From: Streptomyces marispadix
Lineage (GTDB): Bacteria; Actinomycetota; Actinomycetes; Streptomycetales; Streptomycetaceae
Reading direction: 5' to 3'
NCBI RefSeq assembly: GCF_022524345.1
Contig: NZ_JAKWJU010000002.1
Span: forward strand, 1-64,000
DNA length: 64,000 nucleotides
The notes under the pieces were generated by a model, which had not been told where the DNA came from, searched no databases, and saw only the letters and a program-made list of their open reading frames with translations. Shown piece by piece: positions 25,838 to 34,452 of the stretch; the first letter of the stretch is position 1; each line of letters opens with the position of its first letter. A program made the position numbers and the translations under genes.

Positions 25838-25890
25838 TTGACGGTTCAGTGAAGCTGCATAACAGTGACTTGTGAATGAGAGCGCTCTCA
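25838..25890 (+). promoter_or_regulatory. GH16 promoter with a CebR/LacI-type operator
   Basis: TTGACG (25838-25843) and TAACAG (25860-25865), 16 bases apart, form a plausible housekeeping promoter. Just downstream, TGAGAGCGCTCTCA (25877-25890) is a perfect 14-base palindrome. It closely resembles the CebR/CelR box TGGGAGCGCTCCCA of actinobacterial beta-glucan and cellulose genes. It would overlap or follow the transcription start, suiting repression. No LacI gene sits beside it. Confidence 0.7.
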
Positions 25891-26015
25891 AGCAACGGTC
25901 CGATAGGCCGTGCCGAGCGCGTATCGATCCACCTTGTACGTGCTTCTCCCGCCTCTGGCGGGCTCGCGTGTCCGTACGTCAGCAACCGACGTTCCTCCGA
26001 GTGAAAGCAGCCCCC

Positions 26016-27044
26016 ATGTACAAGCTCACTCCCCCACGCAGGACGCCGACCGGCCGACTCCGGCCCCGGCGACGCTTCTTGGTCCTCGTGACCGCCGTGT
26101 CGCTCCCCTTCGGCGCGTTCCTGGGTCTCACCGCGTCCTCCGCTACGGCCGCCGCCGGCGAACCCGGACCCGCCGCTGCGAGCAACGCGGCTGCGACCGA
26201 GATGACCGCAGGCGACGCCGCTTCCGCGGCGGACTGGACCACCGTCTTCAAGGACGATTTCGACGGCGCAGCCGGCACCGGCCTCAACCGCGACGACTGG
26301 CTCTACGACATCGGCACCAGCTACCCGGGCGGCGCCCCGAACTGGGGCACCGGCGAGGTCGAGACGTCCACGGACTCGACCGAGAACGTCTACCAGGACG
26401 GCGAAGGCCACATGGTGATCAAGCCGATCCGTGACGACGCCGGGAAGTGGACCTCGGGCCGCGTGGAGACCCAGCGCACCGACTTCGGCGCCCCGGCCGG
26501 CGGCCAGATGGAGATGAGCGCCTCCATCAAGCAGCCCAACCCGGAGAAGGCGCTCGGCTACTGGCCCGCGTTCTGGGCCATGGGCGCAGACGCCCGCCCC
26601 GTCGGAGCCACCAACTGGCCCAGCATCGGCGAGATCGACATCATGGAGGCCGTCAACGGTCTCAGTAAGCACTCGGCCACGTTCCACTGCGGCGAATGGG
26701 CCGGAGAGTGCCACGACCCGGACGGCATCAGCAGCGACCTACAGCCCTGCGAAGGATGCCAGACCGACTACCACACCTACTCCGTCATCGTGGACCGTAC
26801 CGACACCTCCGCCGAGCAACTGCGCTTCTACCTCGACGGCAACCAGACCTTCACCGTGAACCAGAACCAAGTGTCCGCAGCCACTTGGCAGAGGGCGGTG
26901 GACCACGGATTCTTCGCCATCTTCGACGTCGCGATCGGCGGTTCCTACCCGAACAAGGTCTGCGGCTGCACCTCGCCGGCGGCGGACATCACTTCGGGCG
27001 CGGGGATGAGCGTCGACTGGTTCGAGGTGAAGGTGAGCGAGTAA
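26016..27044 (+). CDS. Secreted GH16 beta-1,3-glucanase (laminarinase type)
   Basis: A 342-residue secreted glucanase. The signal region is long, with PRRRFLVLVTA (residues 17-27) resembling a Tat motif, a hydrophobic core and an ATA cut site. The GH16 domain (about 75-342) carries the catalytic GEIDIMEAV, with nucleophile E206, D208 and acid/base E211, plus GYWPAFWAMG and NWGTGEVETST (the latter lines the glycone side). Cysteine pairs at HCGEWAGEC and CEGCQ and CGC near the end suggest disulfides. ATG 26016 lacks a strong ribosome site. The promoter carries a CebR-like operator, so induction by beta-gluco-oligosaccharides is likely. Cleaves beta-1,3- or mixed beta-glucans of fungal or plant origin. 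Confidence 0.88.
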   Translation: MYKLTPPRRTPTGRLRPRRRFLVLVTAVSLPFGAFLGLTASSATAAAGEPGPAAASNAAATEMTAGDAASAADWTTVFKDDFDGAAGTGLNRDDWLYDIGTSYPGGAPNWGTGEVETSTDSTENVYQDGEGHMVIKPIRDDAGKWTSGRVETQRTDFGAPAGGQMEMSASIKQPNPEKALGYWPAFWAMGADARPVGATNWPSIGEIDIMEAVNGLSKHSATFHCGEWAGECHDPDGISSDLQPCEGCQTDYHTYSVIVDRTDTSAEQLRFYLDGNQTFTVNQNQVSAATWQRAVDHGFFAIFDVAIGGSYPNKVCGCTSPAADITSGAGMSVDWFEVKVSE

Positions 27045-27215
27045 CGACGCAGCCCATGGTCCCCGGCAGTGGGGCGTCGGCGTTCGGCGGACTCGCCGAT
27101 GCATCAGCGCATGCGGACATCGGCGTCGAAGAGCCGGGCCTCGCCGGGGACCAGATCCGACTACGGCTAGCGGCAAGGGACAGCGCCTGAGTTCGCTTCC
27201 TTCGCAGACCACCAG

Positions 27216-27248
27216 GAGACCCCGTCGCACCACGTGGGACGGGGTCTC
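27216..27248. terminator. Bidirectional stem-loop terminator
   Basis: GAGACCCCGTC (27216-27226) pairs perfectly with 27238-27248 around an 11-base loop, between the convergent GH16 and lactonase genes. Confidence 0.85.
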
Positions 27249-27370
27249 TTCGCCGCTGGCTTCTGGCTACTGGCCTGTGCGGCTGGGGCAGACGGCCCGC
27301 GTAGCGCGACATGCCCTTCGGCTGGCAAGCCGTGAACATCGTCTGCTGAGCCTCAGCGACCACACCGGCC

Positions 27371-28639
27371 TCACGTCGGCAGCACGCACACCGGCTTCGT
27401 CACCTTCACCGGCTCCCCCGCCTCCTTCAGCGCCCCGCTCGCCTTGTCGACGGCGAAGACCCCGATCGTGCCGCTCTTCTCGTTCCCCGCCCACAGCACG
27501 TCCCCGCCCGACGGGATGCTGATGTGCCGCGGCCAGTCGCCCCCGCACGGGACGGCACCGGCCATCTTCAGCGACTCGCCGCCACCGCCCGCCGACATCC
27601 AGGCGACGCTGTTGTGGCCCCGGTTGGAGACGTAGACGGTCCGCCCGTCGGCCGCGACCGCCACCTCCGCCGGAAAGTTGCGCACGCCGGGCTCCTCACC
27701 CTCGGGCAGCGTGGAGATGCTGCCCCCGCGCGTGAACTTCCCGCTCCCCGCGTCGTAGGCGTAGACGGAGATCGTGCTGTCCAACTCGTTGGCCACGTAA
27801 GCGAATCGGCCGTCAGGGTGGAACGCCAGATGCCGCGGCCCCGCGCCCGGCTTCGCCTTCGCCTCCGCGACGCGCTTCAACGTCCCCTTCTCAGCGTCGA
27901 GCCGGTACGAGAAGAGCGAATCCGTCCCCAGGTCCACGGCGATCACGAAGCCGCCCTTGGGGTCGCTCACGATCTGGTGTGCGTGCGGCCCTTCCTGCCG
28001 GTCGGGGTCCGGCCCCTTGCCTTCGTGCTGCACCAGGTCCGTACGGGCGCCGAGGCCGCCGTCCGCCTTGATCGGGTGCACGGCGACGCTTCCCGAGCCG
28101 TAGTTCGCGCTGAGCAGCCACTTCCCGCTCGCGTGCACTGACAGGTGCGTCACGCCCTTCCCGCCCGTCGACTGCGGCTCACCCAGCGGGCTCAACTTCC
28201 CTCGGTCGCCGACGGCGTAGGCCCGTACGCTGCCCTCTTCGCTCGCCTCGTCGAGCGCGTACAGCACCTTGCCGTCCTCGGCCAGCGCGAGGAAGGTCGG
28301 GCTGGTGACGTCCTGCACTGCACCGGACGTACTGATCGCGCCGCTGGACGTGTCGTACGAGCCGGTGACGATGCCGCCGCCGAACGTACCGATGAACAGG
28401 GGCCGTTGAGCGGGTTCGGCTCTCCGGCCCGCGGGCTTGCCGTCTTCGTGGCGCTTCGTTCCGTCGTCCGGCTTCGCGCCTTCGTCCTCCGACGGCAGTA
28501 CGGCGGAGGCCACCGCCGTACTCCCGCCCGCGGCCGCGACCACCCCGAGCGCTCCGAGGAACGACCGTCGCCGTACCCTCCGGGCGGACTGGGCGGAGTC
28601 GGCGTACAGGGCGCGGCGGTCGGGCGTGCGTGGGGACAC
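27371..28639 (-). CDS. Tat-exported lactonase-family beta-propeller protein
   Basis: A 422-residue protein of the 6-phosphogluconolactonase (YbhE-type) seven-bladed propeller family. The GTG at 28639 follows AAAGG; an upstream ATG is rejected because the sequence there is not protein-like. The Tat signal is RRRSFLGALGVV (23-34). Propeller blades show repeated motifs: SPTFLALAEDGKVLYAL, GVTHLSVHASGKWLLSANY, GPHAHQIVSDPKGGFV, GPRHLAFHPDGRFAYVANE and EVAVAADGRTVYVSNRG. The conserved His/Arg/Glu of the lactonase face (PHAHQI, PRHLAFHPD) are present. Being exported, it probably acts on an extracellular lactone rather than 6-phosphogluconolactone. Divergent from the CMD pair. Confidence 0.85.
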   Translation of the reverse strand: MSPRTPDRRALYADSAQSARRVRRRSFLGALGVVAAAGGSTAVASAVLPSEDEGAKPDDGTKRHEDGKPAGRRAEPAQRPLFIGTFGGGIVTGSYDTSSGAISTSGAVQDVTSPTFLALAEDGKVLYALDEASEEGSVRAYAVGDRGKLSPLGEPQSTGGKGVTHLSVHASGKWLLSANYGSGSVAVHPIKADGGLGARTDLVQHEGKGPDPDRQEGPHAHQIVSDPKGGFVIAVDLGTDSLFSYRLDAEKGTLKRVAEAKAKPGAGPRHLAFHPDGRFAYVANELDSTISVYAYDAGSGKFTRGGSISTLPEGEEPGVRNFPAEVAVAADGRTVYVSNRGHNSVAWMSAGGGGESLKMAGAVPCGGDWPRHISIPSGGDVLWAGNEKSGTIGVFAVDKASGALKEAGEPVKVTKPVCVLPT

Positions 28640-28948
28640 GGGACGAACCTTTCGGTGGGGTCTCGGGTTCGGCTCGCGAGTATGCCGCGCCTGCCCGTCC
28701 GGGATCAGGGACTTGACCTTTCGCGCTGGTCGGCGCCTTGTCCCGGACCGTCGTCCTGGTCCTGGTCCTCGTGCCCGCCGAGCTTCCGACGCCGTGTCTG
28801 CCCGTGCGGACACGGCGGTCATGCCGGTGACGCCGTCGTGCAGCACGAACGCGCCGTCGGTCATGGTCGCCGAGAAAGTCGCCGATAACCGCGGCGGTCC
28901 TGTGGACCGACTTGCGCGAAAGAAGGGGTCCTTGCCGACGGTCTGGTC
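28640..28948. other. Divergent intergenic region
   Basis: No gene. It should hold the promoter of the lactonase gene on its left side. It leads into a palindrome and an ECF-type promoter for the rightward genes. Confidence 0.4.
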
Positions 28949-28976
28949 GGCCTCAGGAAAACCTTTTCCTGAGGCC
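28949..28976. promoter_or_regulatory. 28-base palindrome upstream of the ECF41 promoter
   Basis: The arm GGCCTCAGGAAAA (28949-28961) is followed by CC and its exact reverse complement (28964-28976). The 13-base perfect dyad with a 2-base centre sits 29 bases before the TGTCACA box. It is too close-set for a normal transcription-termination hairpin, though it could still fold with a 4-base loop, and is more likely a protein-binding site or a hairpin ending leaky upstream transcription. Confidence 0.6.
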
Positions 28977-29005
28977 GGATACATGGTTGGCCTTCCTCGG
29001 CCGCG

Positions 29006-29033
29006 TGTCACATACGGCTGCGTGCCGATCGTC
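29006..29033 (+). promoter_or_regulatory. ECF41-type promoter (TGTCACA-N17-CGTC)
   Basis: TGTCACA (29006-29012) and CGTC (29030-29033), 17 bases apart, match the published ECF41 consensus at every position. It lies 43 bases before the start of the first CMD-like gene. The ECF41 sigma factor encoded at 31961-32896 is the natural candidate to read it. Confidence 0.75.
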
Positions 29034-29076
29034 TTACGTACGAGGGCAGTCCAGCCGCAGGGAGGCGAAGAGCATC

Positions 29077-29412
29077 GTGACGGATGAGGACAGGAAACGA
29101 GCAGCGCACCGGGCCCTGGTGGATCGCGTGCTGAACGGGGAGGGCAGGGCATCCGCGGAAAAGCGAGCGCGTGCTTTCAGCAACGATGGCCTCCCGCCAC
29201 CGCTGGACACGCTGATCGGCAAGGTTGTCGACAGGCCTGCGCAGGTCACCGAGGCGGACTTGGCGGCGGCGAAGGCGTCGGGCTGCACCGAGGATCAGCT
29301 TTTCGAGCTGGTCGTATGCGCTGCGGTCGGCCACGCTGCCCGGCTGTATGAAGCCGGACTGGCGGCCCTGGCCGAGGCGACCGTCAACGGGAGGCCGGGA
29401 CATGCGACTTGA
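29077..29412 (+). CDS. Small AhpD/CMD-like protein
   Basis: A 111-residue, all-helical protein related to the carboxymuconolactone decarboxylase/AhpD family. The GTG at 29077 has GGGAGG upstream. The motif ELVVCAAVGHAARLYEAGL holds C81 and H86, comparable to the family's active-site helix, and PPPLDTLIGKVVDRP with TEADLAAAKASGCTEDQLFE is the usual preceding text. Typical members have two Cys (CxxC); only one is present here, so peroxidase activity is uncertain. The gene overlaps the next by 11 bases, giving translational coupling. The ECF41-like promoter upstream suggests sigma-factor control. Confidence 0.7.
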   Translation: MTDEDRKRAAHRALVDRVLNGEGRASAEKRARAFSNDGLPPPLDTLIGKVVDRPAQVTEADLAAAKASGCTEDQLFELVVCAAVGHAARLYEAGLAALAEATVNGRPGHAT

Positions 29413-29983
29413 CGTCCTCAACCACGGTTACGGCCCTGGAACCAAGGTGCTGTTCGCGCTCATCCGGCTGTTCTCACGGCACCCGGTACCGGACGCCGCG
29501 AAACTGGTCTTCTACCGGCCCGGTTTCTACGGTGCCCGGGCGAAGGAGTTCACCCACGAGGCGATGCGCGGGCCGTCCTCCTGGTCGGTGGGCGACCGGG
29601 AGCTGATGGCGGCTTACGTGTCCAAGGTGAACGAGTCCGCGTTCTGCGTCGGCGCGCACACCGCAACCGCAAGACAGGCGTACCAGGACGGGCCACGGGT
29701 CGCGGCTGTGCTGGCCGACCTGAGTTCGGCTCCCATCGCAGAGCCGCTGCGGGCCACGCTGCGGATGCTCGGCAAGCTGACGCGGGAAGGTGAGGTCGGC
29801 GCCGAGGACATGCGGGAGGTGCTGGCCGCCGGCGTCTCCTCCCAGCAGGTGAAGGACGCGCTGGCGGTCTGCGTCGCCTTCAACACCACCGACCGCCTTG
29901 CCGACGTCTTCGGGTTCGAGCTGCTCAGCCCCGAGGGCTTCGAGGCTGGAGCCAAGTACCTGCTCAAGCGGGGCTATCGGTAG
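29402..29983 (+). CDS. Carboxymuconolactone decarboxylase/AhpD-family protein
   Basis: A 193-residue member of the AhpD/CMD peroxidase-related family. ATG 29402 overlaps the end of the previous gene. The active-site region is KVNESAFCVGAHTATARQA (C82, H86), the family's C-x(3)-H variant, followed by GEVGAEDMREVLAAGVSSQQ and ADVFGFELLSPEGF. Genes of this type are the standard neighbours of ECF41 sigma factors, as here. A role in removing organic hydroperoxides or in a small-molecule decarboxylation is likely, but no substrate is indicated. Confidence 0.82.
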   Translation: MRLDVLNHGYGPGTKVLFALIRLFSRHPVPDAAKLVFYRPGFYGARAKEFTHEAMRGPSSWSVGDRELMAAYVSKVNESAFCVGAHTATARQAYQDGPRVAAVLADLSSAPIAEPLRATLRMLGKLTREGEVGAEDMREVLAAGVSSQQVKDALAVCVAFNTTDRLADVFGFELLSPEGFEAGAKYLLKRGYR

Positions 29984-30759
29984 CCCGCGCGGCGCGAGTC
30001 ACGGACGTCCGCCGGGTCTGGTGACGATCTGGTCGATGTCCGTGACGCCGGGGTTGGCGGCAGCGGGGGAAGCGAGTCGCCCCGGAGGCCCGGGCGGTGA
30101 TCCTCATGGCCTCGGGGTCCGGGACACGGGTAACGGCTACCGCACGGCTGGTTCAGACGCAGAAGCCGCAGGCCACATCGCCTTCGGAATGGCCTGGCTG
30201 TTGGTCGCCGCCATGCTCGGAACATCCAGGGCGACGGCCGAGCCGAGTGTTCAGCCCCGCACCTGAGACGTGCTCTTCGCGAAAGTCGTGGTTCTGGCTG
30301 AACTTCCATGCAGCACACACACGTTGAGTGACGGCTGGGGGGAAACCGAGGAAAGGCGCCGGGCCAGGCTGAAAAGAATCTTCGAATGAAGCTAGAGGCC
30401 AGCGCGCTCTTGCAGCACGGCGCGCTCGGCCGGGTTGGCGGTCAACTTGAGCGCAAGCCGGTCAGCGGGGCCGGCAACTGCTCGCGGAACTGCTGCCGTT
30501 CGGCGGTCAGACCGCCGCCTTGTGGATACCGCACCCCGAGGTCGTGCCGCTCAGGGCCGACGACCACCAAGCCCTACGACGCCAGGAGCTCAATCTCAGC
30601 AGTCGGCCATCGCCCGTCCCCCTGCCCGGCACGAGCCCAGGCGTGCGGCGAGGCTCGGCCGCACGTCTGAATTCAGTGACCCGCGTCACACTCGGCTCCT
30701 GTCAGCAATCGGGACGCTGTCTCGTTCAAAGGGCACGCGAACCAGACAGGAGCAACGCC
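29984..30759. other. 776-base gap with a coding-like fragment
   Basis: No intact gene. The plus strand around 30455-30600 reads RQLLAELLPFGGQTAALWIP then HPEVVPLRADDHQALRRQE, which has protein-like composition but no proper start, stop or family I know; it may be a gene remnant. CGTCACA (30684-30690) before the flavoprotein gene resembles an ECF41 -35 box with one mismatch, but no CGTC follows at 16-17 bases. Confidence 0.4.
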
Positions 30760-31950
30760 ATGAAGCACCGCATCGTCGTGCTCGGCGCCGGTTATGCCGG
30801 TGCCTTCGCCGCCGGAAACCTCGCCCGCCGGCTCTCTCCGGCCGACATCGAGATCACCGTCGTCAACGCCGTGCCCGACTTCGTTGAACGGATGCGGCTC
30901 CACCAGCTCGCGATCGGCCAGGACCTCGCGTTCCGCAGGCTCGCCGACGTGTTCGCGGGCACCGGGGTGCGGCTGCGTCTGGCGCGCGTCACCGGCGTCG
31001 ACCCCGAGCGCAGGACCGTGGCCGTGACGGGCGAGGACGGCGATGGCGACCTCGCGTACGACACGCTTCTCTACGCGCTCGGCAGCTCCGTAGCCCACCA
31101 TGGCGTCCCGGGCGTGGCCGAGTACGCCTTCGACGTGACCGGCCGGTCCTCGGCGCTGCGTCTGCGCGAGCGCCTGGCCGGACTGGGCGAGGGCGGCACC
31201 GTGCTGGTCGTCGGTGAAGGGCTGACCGGTATCGAGACCGCCACCGAGTTCGCCGAGTCCCGGCCCGATCTCTCGGTGACGCTCGCCGCCCACGGCGAAC
31301 CGGGCGCCTGGCTCTCACCGAAGGCCCGCCGTCACCTGCGCCATGCCTTCGACCGGCTCGGGGTCACCGTCCACGAGCACACGGACATCGAAGTCGTCGA
31401 ACCGACACGGGCGATCGCCGCCGACGGCAGGTCCATCCCGGCCGATGTGACCGTGTGGGCGGCCGGGTTCGCCGTGCACCCCGTCGCAGCCGCCAGCGGC
31501 CTGGAGGTCGCAGGCACCGGCCAGATCGTCGTCGACCGCACCATGCGCTCGGTCTCGCACCCGGACGTCTACGCCGCCGGTGACTGCGCCTACGCGATCG
31601 GCGAGAACGGCCGGCCGTTGCCGATGTCCTGCGCCTCCGCCGGCTTCACCAACATGCAGGCGACCGCCGCGATCATCGCGCGCCTGACGGGCCGCAAGGT
31701 CCCGATCACCGGGCTGAAGTACTACGGCAACCACATCAGCCTCGGGCGGCGGGACGCGATCTTCCAGATGGTGGACGGGAACGTCCGGCCGAAGTCCTGG
31801 TACCTGGGCGGGCGAACCGCCGCGCGTCTCAAGTCCGGCGTGCTCACGGGGGCCGGCTGGGGCATCGCACACCCGACCTTCGGCATGCCGAAGCGCAAGC
31901 GCCGACTGGCCCCCGCGCCTGACCGAACCGCTGTAAGGGCCGCCGCATAG
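30760..31950 (+). CDS. NADH-dehydrogenase-like FAD oxidoreductase
   Basis: A 396-residue pyridine-nucleotide-disulfide-type flavoprotein close to type II NADH dehydrogenases. FAD motif VVLGAGYAGAFAAGNLARRL at the N-terminus, NAD(P)H motif VLVVGEGLTGIETATEFAE in the middle, the second FAD contact YAAGDCAYA, and the VWAAGFAVHP loop. ATG 30760 follows ACAGGAG. Ten bases separate it from the ECF41 gene, so the two are co-transcribed. Oxidoreductases are one of the three enzyme types linked with ECF41 factors. It lacks a clear C-terminal membrane anchor, so a soluble oxidoreductase is more likely than a respiratory one. Confidence 0.85.
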   Translation: MKHRIVVLGAGYAGAFAAGNLARRLSPADIEITVVNAVPDFVERMRLHQLAIGQDLAFRRLADVFAGTGVRLRLARVTGVDPERRTVAVTGEDGDGDLAYDTLLYALGSSVAHHGVPGVAEYAFDVTGRSSALRLRERLAGLGEGGTVLVVGEGLTGIETATEFAESRPDLSVTLAAHGEPGAWLSPKARRHLRHAFDRLGVTVHEHTDIEVVEPTRAIAADGRSIPADVTVWAAGFAVHPVAAASGLEVAGTGQIVVDRTMRSVSHPDVYAAGDCAYAIGENGRPLPMSCASAGFTNMQATAAIIARLTGRKVPITGLKYYGNHISLGRRDAIFQMVDGNVRPKSWYLGGRTAARLKSGVLTGAGWGIAHPTFGMPKRKRRLAPAPDRTAVRAAA

Positions 31951-31960
31951 GCTTCCCGCC

Positions 31961-32896
31961 ATGGACAGCGCGGCCATCGATCGGTTCGAGGCCAGCCGGG
32001 ACCGGCTGGCCTCGCTCGCATACCGTCTGCTCGGCTCGGCCACCGACGCCGAGGACGCCGTGCAGGACACGTTCCTGCGATGGCAGGCGGCAGACCGCGA
32101 ACGGGTCGAGGTACCGGAAGCGTGGCTGACGAAGGCCCTAACCAATCTCTGCCTCGACCGGCTCCGCTCGGCGCGGGCACGCCACGAGCAGGCGGCCGGT
32201 GCCTGGTTGCCCGAGCCGCTCCTCGAAGGCGACCCGATGCTCGGCCCGGCCGACACCTTCGAGCAGCGCGAATCGGTGTCGTTGGCCGTACTGACGCTCT
32301 TGGAGCGTCTCTCGCCGGTCGAGCGGGCCGTCTACGTCCTGCGTGAAGCCTTCTCGTACAGCCACGCCGAGATCGCCGGGATCCTCGACATCACCGAGTC
32401 CGCGAGCCAGCAGCACGTCCACCGGGCCCGCATCCGGGTCGCCGCCGAGCGCCGCCGCGGCGAGGCCGACCCCGCATCCGCGCGCCGGGTCGTCGAGGAG
32501 TTCCTCGCCGCCGCCACGTCGGGGCGCACCGAACGGCTGGTGGCGCTGCTCACCGACGACGTGACGGCCGTCTCGGACGGTGCCGGACTGAGCAAGCGGC
32601 TGTTGCGCTACGACACGCGCGAGCGGGTCGCTTCCTACGTGCGGGCCGGTTTCAAACCCACGCCCGCGAAGCGGCGGCTGGCCGGCGGCTCACCCGCCAT
32701 CCATATCGCGACGGTCAACGGCTCTCCGGCCGTCCTCGCCGTGGTCGACGACCGGGTCGTGGGCGCCGTGGCGTTCGAAGTCAGCGACGGCAAGGTCACG
32801 TCCATTCACGGCGTCGCCGCCGCGGATCGGCTCGCGCGCCTCGACGAGACCTGGCGGCAGCACGAACACGACGCGCCCCTCATCGAGGCATGGTGA
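31961..32896 (+). CDS. ECF41-group RNA polymerase sigma factor
   Basis: A 311-residue SigJ/ECF41-type sigma factor. Region 2 spans 7-75 (RLLGSATDAEDAVQDTFLRW), region 4 spans 105-165 (LSPVERAVYVLREAFSYSHA, then QQHVHRARIRV). Between them is WLPEP (82-86), a hallmark of the group. Residues 175-311 form the SnoaL-like C-terminal extension that replaces an anti-sigma factor in this group; its DGGGK motif appears as DGAGL (206-210) and the terminal NPDKL motif as AADRL. These changes might alter autoinhibition. Likely targets are the CMD pair at 29077-29983, which has a perfect ECF41 promoter, and perhaps its own operon. Confidence 0.92.
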   Translation: MDSAAIDRFEASRDRLASLAYRLLGSATDAEDAVQDTFLRWQAADRERVEVPEAWLTKALTNLCLDRLRSARARHEQAAGAWLPEPLLEGDPMLGPADTFEQRESVSLAVLTLLERLSPVERAVYVLREAFSYSHAEIAGILDITESASQQHVHRARIRVAAERRRGEADPASARRVVEEFLAAATSGRTERLVALLTDDVTAVSDGAGLSKRLLRYDTRERVASYVRAGFKPTPAKRRLAGGSPAIHIATVNGSPAVLAVVDDRVVGAVAFEVSDGKVTSIHGVAAADRLARLDETWRQHEHDAPLIEAW

Positions 32897-33115
32897 CGGG
32901 AGCCACCGGATTCCGGTGATCTGTCTTATGCCCTGTTGCCACTGGTGGTTGAGGTAGCCGGTGTGTTGCTCGCCTCCGGCGAAGCGACCCGTCACGGGTG
33001 CTGAAGATCGCGAGGCGACCCGCTTCGGCGCAGGCGCCGGCGTCAGGCTTCAGGCGTAAGGGTCGCCGTCCGCGTGGTCTGCCCTGGGGGTGTTCCGGCT
33101 GTCGTACGGCCGCCG

Positions 33116-34129
33116 TCATCCGTCCTGCGGGGCGTTCGCCGAGGTGATCAGGAATAGCTGGGCCTCGGCGTCCGAGCACGACCCCACGACGGCTTCCGCC
33201 CCCTGGGCCGGTTCGTCCCCGATGGCCAGGCACCCGCCGGTGGCCGTCGACGCGATGCGGTACGCCCCGGCCGGACGCTCGGCCGACTCGATGCGGAACC
33301 GCTGCGTGGCCCGGGCCCCCGAGCAGTCGTCCCAGGGTTCCAGCATGGTGGCGGCCGGCCCGCTGTCCAGCAGCGTCAGGCAGCCGCGGCCGTGCTGCGG
33401 GTGATCCCACTCGATGTAGTAGACCCCGGCCGCGTCGGTGGACCGCAGTTGAGTCCGCGGCGGCTCCGCATGGGTACAGGGGCGCGGAACGGCGACTGGC
33501 CCCCTGTACCGGCCGCTTTGTTCCCGGCCCTCGGTCAGGCACTGGTCGCGGGCGCCGACCGGGCGGATCTGCACCCAGCCGCCCGGAAGAGGACCGGTCC
33601 CGGCCTCCGTCTCGCGCTCGTCGCTCGGCCAGAGTGCAGGGGTCAGTGCTGCCAGGCCCAGCGTCAGCGCGAATCCCGCCGCGCCCAGCCACCAACGTGC
33701 CGGCCGGCGCCCTAGCAGGCGTCGGGCCCCAATCGCGGGTGTAGGCCCGTGTGTTGGCGTGAGCCCGGGGGAATGTGACTCCGCCGTGCCCTTCGGCCCG
33801 GCCGTACCGTTCGGCCCGATCGTCCCGTTCGGCTCGGCCGCCTCAGGAACGGCGGCAAGACGATCCCTGACCGCCAGCCAGGACCTGACCTCCACGTCCC
33901 CGCCACCACAGGCCCGGACGAACGGGGCCACCACGTCCGCGCGGGGCAGCGCCGACTTGCGTAGCCCGTCCGCGATCGTGCTTCGCGCCAGCACCTCGCC
34001 CCGCCGCTCGGCGCGCTCCTCCAACTGGCGATAGGACAGTCCGCAGTGGTCCTTGAGCTCCCGCAGCAGCGCTACGAACTCCGTGGCGTTTCGCGCCTGT
34101 TCGGGTCTCGGCTGTCGGTTCCCGGTCAC
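33116..34129 (-). CDS. Membrane-anchored XRE regulator with ricin-like domain
   Basis: A 337-residue protein with three parts. Residues 15-92 are an XRE-like helix-turn-helix (LLRELKDHCGLSYRQLEERA, TIADGLRKSALPRADVVAPF). Residues 100-125 are a linker with a GPNGT-type repeat. About 147-167 (WWLGAAGFALTLGLAALTPAL) is a single membrane helix. Residues ~180-330 resemble a ricin-type beta-trefoil, with paired cysteines (DQCLTEG, RPCTH, GRGCLTLLD, DDCSG, GGCLAIGDE, GSCSD). The DNA-binding part would be inside and the lectin-like part outside, so it could sense a sugar polymer and act directly on DNA. Divergent from the 58-residue peptide gene. The ligand is unknown. Confidence 0.8.
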   Translation of the reverse strand: MTGNRQPRPEQARNATEFVALLRELKDHCGLSYRQLEERAERRGEVLARSTIADGLRKSALPRADVVAPFVRACGGGDVEVRSWLAVRDRLAAVPEAAEPNGTIGPNGTAGPKGTAESHSPGLTPTHGPTPAIGARRLLGRRPARWWLGAAGFALTLGLAALTPALWPSDERETEAGTGPLPGGWVQIRPVGARDQCLTEGREQSGRYRGPVAVPRPCTHAEPPRTQLRSTDAAGVYYIEWDHPQHGRGCLTLLDSGPAATMLEPWDDCSGARATQRFRIESAERPAGAYRIASTATGGCLAIGDEPAQGAEAVVGSCSDAEAQLFLITSANAPQDG

Positions 34130-34452
34130 GGCCCCATTTTCACGTCAAGCATGCCCACGACAAGACCGTCGAGCGATGAACTGATCCCCCATGTGACCGG
34201 AGGTGTCCGGAGGGTGTCCGGAGGTGCCCGGGGGCTACCTCGCTGACCAGGCCGGACAGCTCCCGCGGAGTCCCGGACGGAGCCCGGACGGGGATGGACC
34301 TTGCCGCAGGAATCTGTGGTGTCCAGGCTCCCTTCGACGGTCGCCGCTCACCCGGCACCTTCTGAGATGGGTGAGGAAGCCTCGGGGTTCGTCTCTGCCC
34401 TGCGGCCGGCCGTCTGACGTCACTCAACCGCTTTGATTCCTGGGAGAGTTCA
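34130..34452. other. Divergent intergenic region
   Basis: No gene. Contains a short duplication of GGTGTCCGGAGG near 34200-34230. It must carry promoters for the ricin-domain protein (left) and the small peptide (right). GGGAGAG at 34442-34448 is the ribosome site of the peptide gene. Confidence 0.4.

Noticed and set aside
30684-30713. Second ECF41 promoter before the flavoprotein gene
   Set aside because: CGTCACA has one mismatch and no CGTC follows at 16-17 bases; ATCG or CGGG is found instead.
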